A DNA stretch of 64,000 nucleotides. It comes from Ilumatobacteraceae bacterium. GTDB taxonomy: Bacteria > Actinomycetota > Acidimicrobiia > Acidimicrobiales > Ilumatobacteraceae. This document shows, piece after piece, positions 59,834 to 64,000 of the stretch; position 1 is the stretch's first letter, and the number at the start of each line of letters is the position of its first letter. Below the pieces are notes generated by a model. That model searched no databases. It was not told the origin of the DNA and worked only from the letters and a program-made list of their open reading frames with translations. The stretch spans positions 2,939,595-3,003,594 of the forward strand of contig JAWPMO010000001.1 in assembly GCA_033344875.1 (NCBI GenBank). The letters are read 5' to 3'. The position numbers and the translations under genes were made by a program.

Positions 59834-60964
59834 ATGCACACCACCCACCACCTCCACGACGACGTCCCGCCGCAGCAGGGCCTCGCCCCCACCCTGACGT
59901 CTGCCGACTACTGCGACCCGGCGATCTTCGAACTCGAGCGGCGGAACATCTTCCACGCCGGGTGGATGTTCGTGTGCCACGCCGACGGACTCCCGGCCGG
60001 CACGCGGCGTGTGTTCGATCTCGCCGGCGAGTCCGTGATCGTCACCCGCGACCGCGACGGAGCGATCCACGCCTTCGCCAACGTCTGCCGTCATCGGGGA
60101 TCCGAACTCTGCGCCGCCGGCAACGTGCCGGCCACCGGCAACATCCGCTGCGGGTACCACGCGTGGACCTACTCGCTCGACGGAACACTCGTCGCGACCC
60201 CTCGCGTCGACGACGAGTTCGACCGCGCCGAGTACGGGCTGTGGACCCATCACGCCGACGTCTGGAACGGGTTGGTCTTCGTGTCGGTCGCCGAACATCC
60301 GCCGTCGCTCGCCTCGTGGCTCGATCGATGGTCGCCCGGCATCGACGACTTCGCCCACGTCCCGGTCGCCGACTACCGGATCGGGCACCGCACCGAGGCC
60401 GTCGTCGCCGCGAACTGGAAGATCTTGATCGAGAACTACAACGAGTGTCTCCACTGCGCGGTCGTCCACCCCGAACTGGTCGACGTCATCCCGCTCTACC
60501 GCTCCGGCCACGTCGTCGACCCGGCGCGCGACGACGACATCGTCGACCTCCGGCCGGGCGCACGGGCGCTGACCGCCGACGGCCAGACGACGTTGTCGCC
60601 ACTCCCCGGGATCGCACCCAACGCCGAGTACAGCGGTCTCGTGTTCTTCCCGAACCTCGAGTTCGACCTCACGCCGACCAACCTCGCGGTGACGGCGCTC
60701 TTCCCGGTCTCCGCCGAGCGGACCGTGGTGGTCGCCGAGTACCTGTTCGCCGCCGACGACGTCGACCGCGACGACTTCGATCCCTCGCCCGAGGTCGATC
60801 TGAACGAACTCGTCGGCGCCCAGGACTTCGCGGTCTGCGAGATGGTCCAGCGCGGCGTGTCGTCGCGCTCGTTCGCCGGCGGGGGCCTGACCGCAAAGGA
60901 CTCGTACGTCACCGAGTTCGTGCACCGGTACCTCGACATCCGGAGCCAGGGCGCACACGATTGA
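59834..60964 (+). CDS. Rieske-type non-heme iron oxygenase, alpha subunit
   Basis: 376 residues. Rieske [2Fe-2S] domain ~40-140 with NVCRHRGSELC and IRCGYHAWTYSLDG (Cys-x-His and Cys-x2-His). Mononuclear iron site: ENYNECLHCAVVHPEL (Asn/Glu bridge, His-x4-His) and a downstream Asp in GAQDFAVCEMVQRG. Closest in style to demethylating/hydroxylating enzymes acting on quaternary amines or betaines. Needs a separate reductase, not seen here. First gene of the plus-strand unit leading to the transporter. Confidence 0.92.
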   Translation: MHTTHHLHDDVPPQQGLAPTLTSADYCDPAIFELERRNIFHAGWMFVCHADGLPAGTRRVFDLAGESVIVTRDRDGAIHAFANVCRHRGSELCAAGNVPATGNIRCGYHAWTYSLDGTLVATPRVDDEFDRAEYGLWTHHADVWNGLVFVSVAEHPPSLASWLDRWSPGIDDFAHVPVADYRIGHRTEAVVAANWKILIENYNECLHCAVVHPELVDVIPLYRSGHVVDPARDDDIVDLRPGARALTADGQTTLSPLPGIAPNAEYSGLVFFPNLEFDLTPTNLAVTALFPVSAERTVVVAEYLFAADDVDRDDFDPSPEVDLNELVGAQDFAVCEMVQRGVSSRSFAGGGLTAKDSYVTEFVHRYLDIRSQGAHD

Positions 60965-61011
60965 ATCGAGACCTGGCACCGCCGGGTCACAACTGAAAAT
61001 TGGGGGAACGG

Positions 61012-62178
61012 ATGGTTACGACCCGACGGGAGTTCATCGGCCACGCGGCCGGGTTCGGCGTCATGCTCGGAGCCGGCGTCCCGCTGCTCCAGGCATGCGG
61101 TGGTGACGACGACACGGGTGGCGGCGCTGTCACCGACGCCATCGACGACGGGCTCGAACCCGAGGCCGGTCCACTGCGCGTGTACAACTACGCCGACTAC
61201 GTCAACCCCGACACGGTCGCCGCCTTCGAAGCGCAGTACGGCGTCACGGTCGAGATCACGACCTTCGACGTCGACGCCGAGGCGATCACCAAACTCGCCA
61301 ACGGTTCGGTCGACGTCGACGTGCACAACTCGGCGGCACCGAACACGCTCGACCGCCTCATCGCGGGCGGTCTGCTGCAGCCGCTCAACAAGTCGTACCT
61401 CACGAACTTCTCCAACGTGCTGCCGTCGTTCACCAGCCCGTGGTACGACGAGGGTTCGACCTACACCGTGCCGTACACCGTGTTCTCGTCGGGGATCGCC
61501 TACCGGAGCGACCGCATCGACCCGGCGAAGGTCGAGGAGATGGGGTGGGACATCCTCTGGGACCCGGCCCACCAGGGCGTCACGTCGATCCTCGACGACT
61601 ACCGCGAGGGCATCTCCATGGCGCTCCTGCGTCGGGGCATCACCGACGTGAACACCACCGACACCGCGCAGATCGAGCAGGCCGGAGCCGACCTCGCCGA
61701 ACTCGTCGACCTGATGAACATCAAGGTCAACATCGAGGCGTACAAGGACATCCCCGAAGGCGCGACCGACCTGGCGCACACCTGGAGCGGCGACATGCTG
61801 GCAGGGGTCTGGTACATGCCGGAGGGCACCGATGCGTCGGTGCTCGGCTGGTGGTACCCGCCCGACGGTGTCGGCGTCGTCAACAACGACTGCATGGCCG
61901 TCACCGCCTCCGCCAAGAACCCGGTGCTCGCGCACCTGTGGATCAACTTCCTGCTCGACGCCGCCAACGCCGAGGAGAACTTCGGCTGGAACGGCTACCT
62001 GCCGCCGATCCAAGGCCTCGACGCCGACTACCTGATCGAGAACGAGTACGCGCCGGAGAATCTCCGGTCGGCGGTGCTCACCGACGACATCATCGGCAAG
62101 GGGCTCCGATTCGAGCCGCTCGACACCGACACCGACCGCGTCTGGGAAGAGACCTGGTCGAGGTTCACCGCCGGCTGA
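61012..62178 (+). CDS. Extracellular solute-binding lipoprotein (PotD-like)
   Basis: 388 residues from ATG 61012 (GGGGGAACG upstream). TTRREFIGHAAGFGVMLGAGVPLLQACGG combines a twin-arginine motif with a lipobox (LQAC), so it may be folded in the cytoplasm and exported by Tat, then lipidated. Bacterial solute-binding fold: LRVYNYADYVNPDTVAAFEAQYGVTVEITTFDVDAEAITKLANG, VPYTVFSSGIAYRSD, GVGVVNNDCMAVTASAKNPVLAHLWINFLLD. Captures a polyamine-like amine outside the cell. Confidence 0.92.
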   Translation: MVTTRREFIGHAAGFGVMLGAGVPLLQACGGDDDTGGGAVTDAIDDGLEPEAGPLRVYNYADYVNPDTVAAFEAQYGVTVEITTFDVDAEAITKLANGSVDVDVHNSAAPNTLDRLIAGGLLQPLNKSYLTNFSNVLPSFTSPWYDEGSTYTVPYTVFSSGIAYRSDRIDPAKVEEMGWDILWDPAHQGVTSILDDYREGISMALLRRGITDVNTTDTAQIEQAGADLAELVDLMNIKVNIEAYKDIPEGATDLAHTWSGDMLAGVWYMPEGTDASVLGWWYPPDGVGVVNNDCMAVTASAKNPVLAHLWINFLLDAANAEENFGWNGYLPPIQGLDADYLIENEYAPENLRSAVLTDDIIGKGLRFEPLDTDTDRVWEETWSRFTAG

Positions 62179-62181
62179 TCG

Positions 62182-63120
62182 GTGGGTGGCGCACTCGACT
62201 ACCCGCCGAGGACCGGGCCGCCATCCGCGCGCGTCCGCGCTGGGTTCTGGGCCGCGCTGGCGACGCCGGGCACGCTCTGGTTGGTCGCGCTGTTCGTGAT
62301 CCCGTCGTATGCGATCTTGGCGGTCGCGTTCGGGGGGATCGACCCGATCCTGCGCACCACCGACCCCGAGTGGAACCCATTGGCGTGGGAGTTCGACACG
62401 ATGCGCCACGTCCTCGACCGGGTGTTCACCGACGACCTCCGTCGCGTGTTCGCCCGCACCGGGCTGTTCGTCCTGGCGTCGCTGGCCGGCTGCTGTCTGA
62501 TCGGCTACCCCGTCGCGTACTACGTCGCCAGGTCAGCGCACCGCTCACGCGGACTCCTGCTCGCGCTGCTGGTGCTGCCGTTCTGGATCAGCTACCTGAT
62601 GCGGATGCTGGCCTGGGTCAACCTGCTCCAGACCGACGGCTACATCAACCGTGTGCTCGGCTGGCTCCAACTCGGATCGTCGCGAAACTGGCTCGACGGT
62701 GACTGGCCGACCGTCGTGTTCGGCCTGATCTACGGCTACATCCCGTTCTTCATCCTGCCGCTGTACGCCGCGCTCGAACGGCTCGACGGCAAGCTGATCG
62801 AGGCGTCGCGCGACCTCGGCGCATCGGCATCCTGGACGTTCCTGCGGGTCACGCTGCCGCTCTCGATTCCCGGGCTGATGGCGGCATCGGTGATCGTCGT
62901 GCTGCCGATGTGCGGTGACTACTACACCAACACCTACCTCACCGGCGGGTCGCCGCGCACCGAGATGGTCGGCAACCAGATCGAGTTCTTCCTGCGGGGA
63001 TCGAGCCAGCCGCAGACCGGTGCATCACTCGTGATCGTGCTGATGGTGCTGCTGATGGTGTTGATGGCGTACTACCTCGTGACGATCGCCCGCTCGCAGC
63101 GCGAGGCGGCAGCCGCATGA
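62182..63120 (+). CDS. ABC transporter permease (PotB-like)
   Basis: 312 residues from GTG 62182, 3 bp after the binding-protein stop. Six membrane helices; TLWLVALFVIPSYAILAVAFG first; EAA loop EASRDLGASASWTFLRVTLPLSIPGLMAASVIVVLPMCGDYYTN. Forms the channel with the next gene. Confidence 0.93.
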   Translation: MGGALDYPPRTGPPSARVRAGFWAALATPGTLWLVALFVIPSYAILAVAFGGIDPILRTTDPEWNPLAWEFDTMRHVLDRVFTDDLRRVFARTGLFVLASLAGCCLIGYPVAYYVARSAHRSRGLLLALLVLPFWISYLMRMLAWVNLLQTDGYINRVLGWLQLGSSRNWLDGDWPTVVFGLIYGYIPFFILPLYAALERLDGKLIEASRDLGASASWTFLRVTLPLSIPGLMAASVIVVLPMCGDYYTNTYLTGGSPRTEMVGNQIEFFLRGSSQPQTGASLVIVLMVLLMVLMAYYLVTIARSQREAAAA

Positions 63121-63959
63121 AGCGCCGTCGGTTCGGGGCCCTCGCCGCAATCACGTGGCTCTACGTGCTGTGGTCGCTCGTGCCGGTGTTGATCGCCGTG
63201 CGGATCTCGTTCAACTCGGGCAAGAGCCGGTCCACGTTCCAGGCGATGTCTATGCGGTGGTACACCGACGACCCGGCCTCGGTCTGGCAGAGCAACGAGC
63301 TCCAGACCGCTTTGCTCAACACGCTGAAACTGGCCGGCCTGACGATGCTGATCGCGACCCCGCTCGGCGTCGCGATGGCGATCGGCCTGCAACGGTGGCG
63401 CGGCAAGATCTCACGCGGCGCGAACAATCTGATGCTGCTGCCGCTCGTGACGCCCGAGATCGTCGTCGGTGTCTCCCTGTTCCTCGTGTTCACCCAGATC
63501 TACACCGGCGTGCCGCGTGGGTTCACCACGCAGTTGCTCGGCCACGTCACGTTCACGATGTCGTACGTCGTGATCATCGTCCGCGGCCGACTGCTGTCGA
63601 TCGGCATCCAGTTCGAGGAGGCCGCGCGCGACCTGGGCGCATCGCGCACGCAGGCGCTCCGGATGGTGCTCCTGCCGCAACTCGGGCCGGCGATCTTCGC
63701 CAGCCTGATGGTCGTGTTCGCCACGTCGGTCGACGACTTCGTGATCTCGTCGTTCCTGTCGACGGGAGCATCGACCGAGACGGTGCCGATCAAGATCTAC
63801 TCGTCGGCGCGGGCCGCGGCGACCCCGAACGTGAACGCGCTCGCGACCGTGATGCTCGTGATCACGCTCCTCGCCGTCGTCATCGCCTGGCTGGTGATGC
63901 GTCTGTTCCGCCGAGGCGGCGTCGACGGTGACGCCAGCCTCACCAGCATGAGCATCTGA
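63117..63959 (+). CDS. ABC transporter permease (PotC-like)
   Basis: 280 residues, ATGA overlap with the previous stop. Six membrane helices; EAA loop EEAARDLGASRTQALRMVLLPQLGPAIFASLMVVFATSVDDFVISSFLS is characteristic of PotC. Partner of PotB-like permease and the PotA-like ATPase encoded at 57193. The last 41 bases of the window hold only the tail of a possible next gene. Confidence 0.93.
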   Translation: MKRRRFGALAAITWLYVLWSLVPVLIAVRISFNSGKSRSTFQAMSMRWYTDDPASVWQSNELQTALLNTLKLAGLTMLIATPLGVAMAIGLQRWRGKISRGANNLMLLPLVTPEIVVGVSLFLVFTQIYTGVPRGFTTQLLGHVTFTMSYVVIIVRGRLLSIGIQFEEAARDLGASRTQALRMVLLPQLGPAIFASLMVVFATSVDDFVISSFLSTGASTETVPIKIYSSARAAATPNVNALATVMLVITLLAVVIAWLVMRLFRRGGVDGDASLTSMSI

Positions 63960-64000
63960 GGTGGGCTCGGCGTTGCGGTCAGATGGCCGCCGTCCCCGGT

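Overview
The window is high-GC, dense bacterial DNA. Gene content and style suggest an actinobacterium, most likely of the Acidimicrobiia/Ilumatobacter type (inference): a CvnABCD conservon, monoderm-style type IV pilus genes, a wax ester synthase, a B12-dependent acyl-CoA mutase, many 4-bp start/stop overlaps and frequent GTG starts.

Layout. 1-10.7 kb is surface-glycan biosynthesis: a glycosyltransferase cut by the window edge, a tightly overlapping five-gene minus-strand operon (epimerase, WecA-like phosphosugar transferase, glycosyltransferase, epimerase, methyltransferase), two tail-to-tail O-antigen ligase-like proteins with TPR tails, and a GT-C-like membrane protein. 10.8-18.9 kb holds type IV pilus genes: a pilin with a strong terminator, pilT, pilD, pilC, pilB and two coiled-coil proteins. 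19.2-23.7 kb is a conservon (sensor kinase, roadblock protein, DUF742 protein, GTPase). Four intergenic sites beside the pilin, the two coiled-coil genes (one heading pilB-pilC) and the conservon share a FliA/WhiG-like promoter pattern, which may put pili and conservon under one sigma factor.

23.8-26.8 kb contains two arrays of a 39-bp palindrome-ended element on either side of a DUF559/AbiEi-type nuclease-like gene; a third array lies at 34 kb. 26.8-29.9 kb has a 5'-3' exonuclease, SRP RNA (minus strand), tRNA-Ser(GGA), a LysR regulator and tadA. 29.9-32.2 kb is a patchwork of gene remnants (aminotransferase, PPOX-like, tadA, MscS) around one intact gene; the remnants repeat parts of the flanking tadA and aminotransferase genes.

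32.2-63.9 kb is mainly metabolic: class IV aminotransferase, enoyl-CoA hydratase, MarR plus a two-subunit acyl-CoA mutase with isobutyryl-CoA-mutase-like active-site residues, an orphan phage/eCIS tail-tube protein, DUF389, shikimate kinase, MaoC-like protein, epoxide hydrolase, GNAT and MarR-GNAT proteins, sulfurtransferase, wax ester synthase with a histone-like Lys tail, L,D-transpeptidase, GluQ, HNH, threonine aldolase-like enzyme, an ECF sigma/membrane anti-sigma pair and related membrane proteins. It ends in a PotABCD-like transporter combined with a class III aminotransferase and a Rieske oxygenase around a TetR-type operator, probably for uptake and breakdown of an amine compound.
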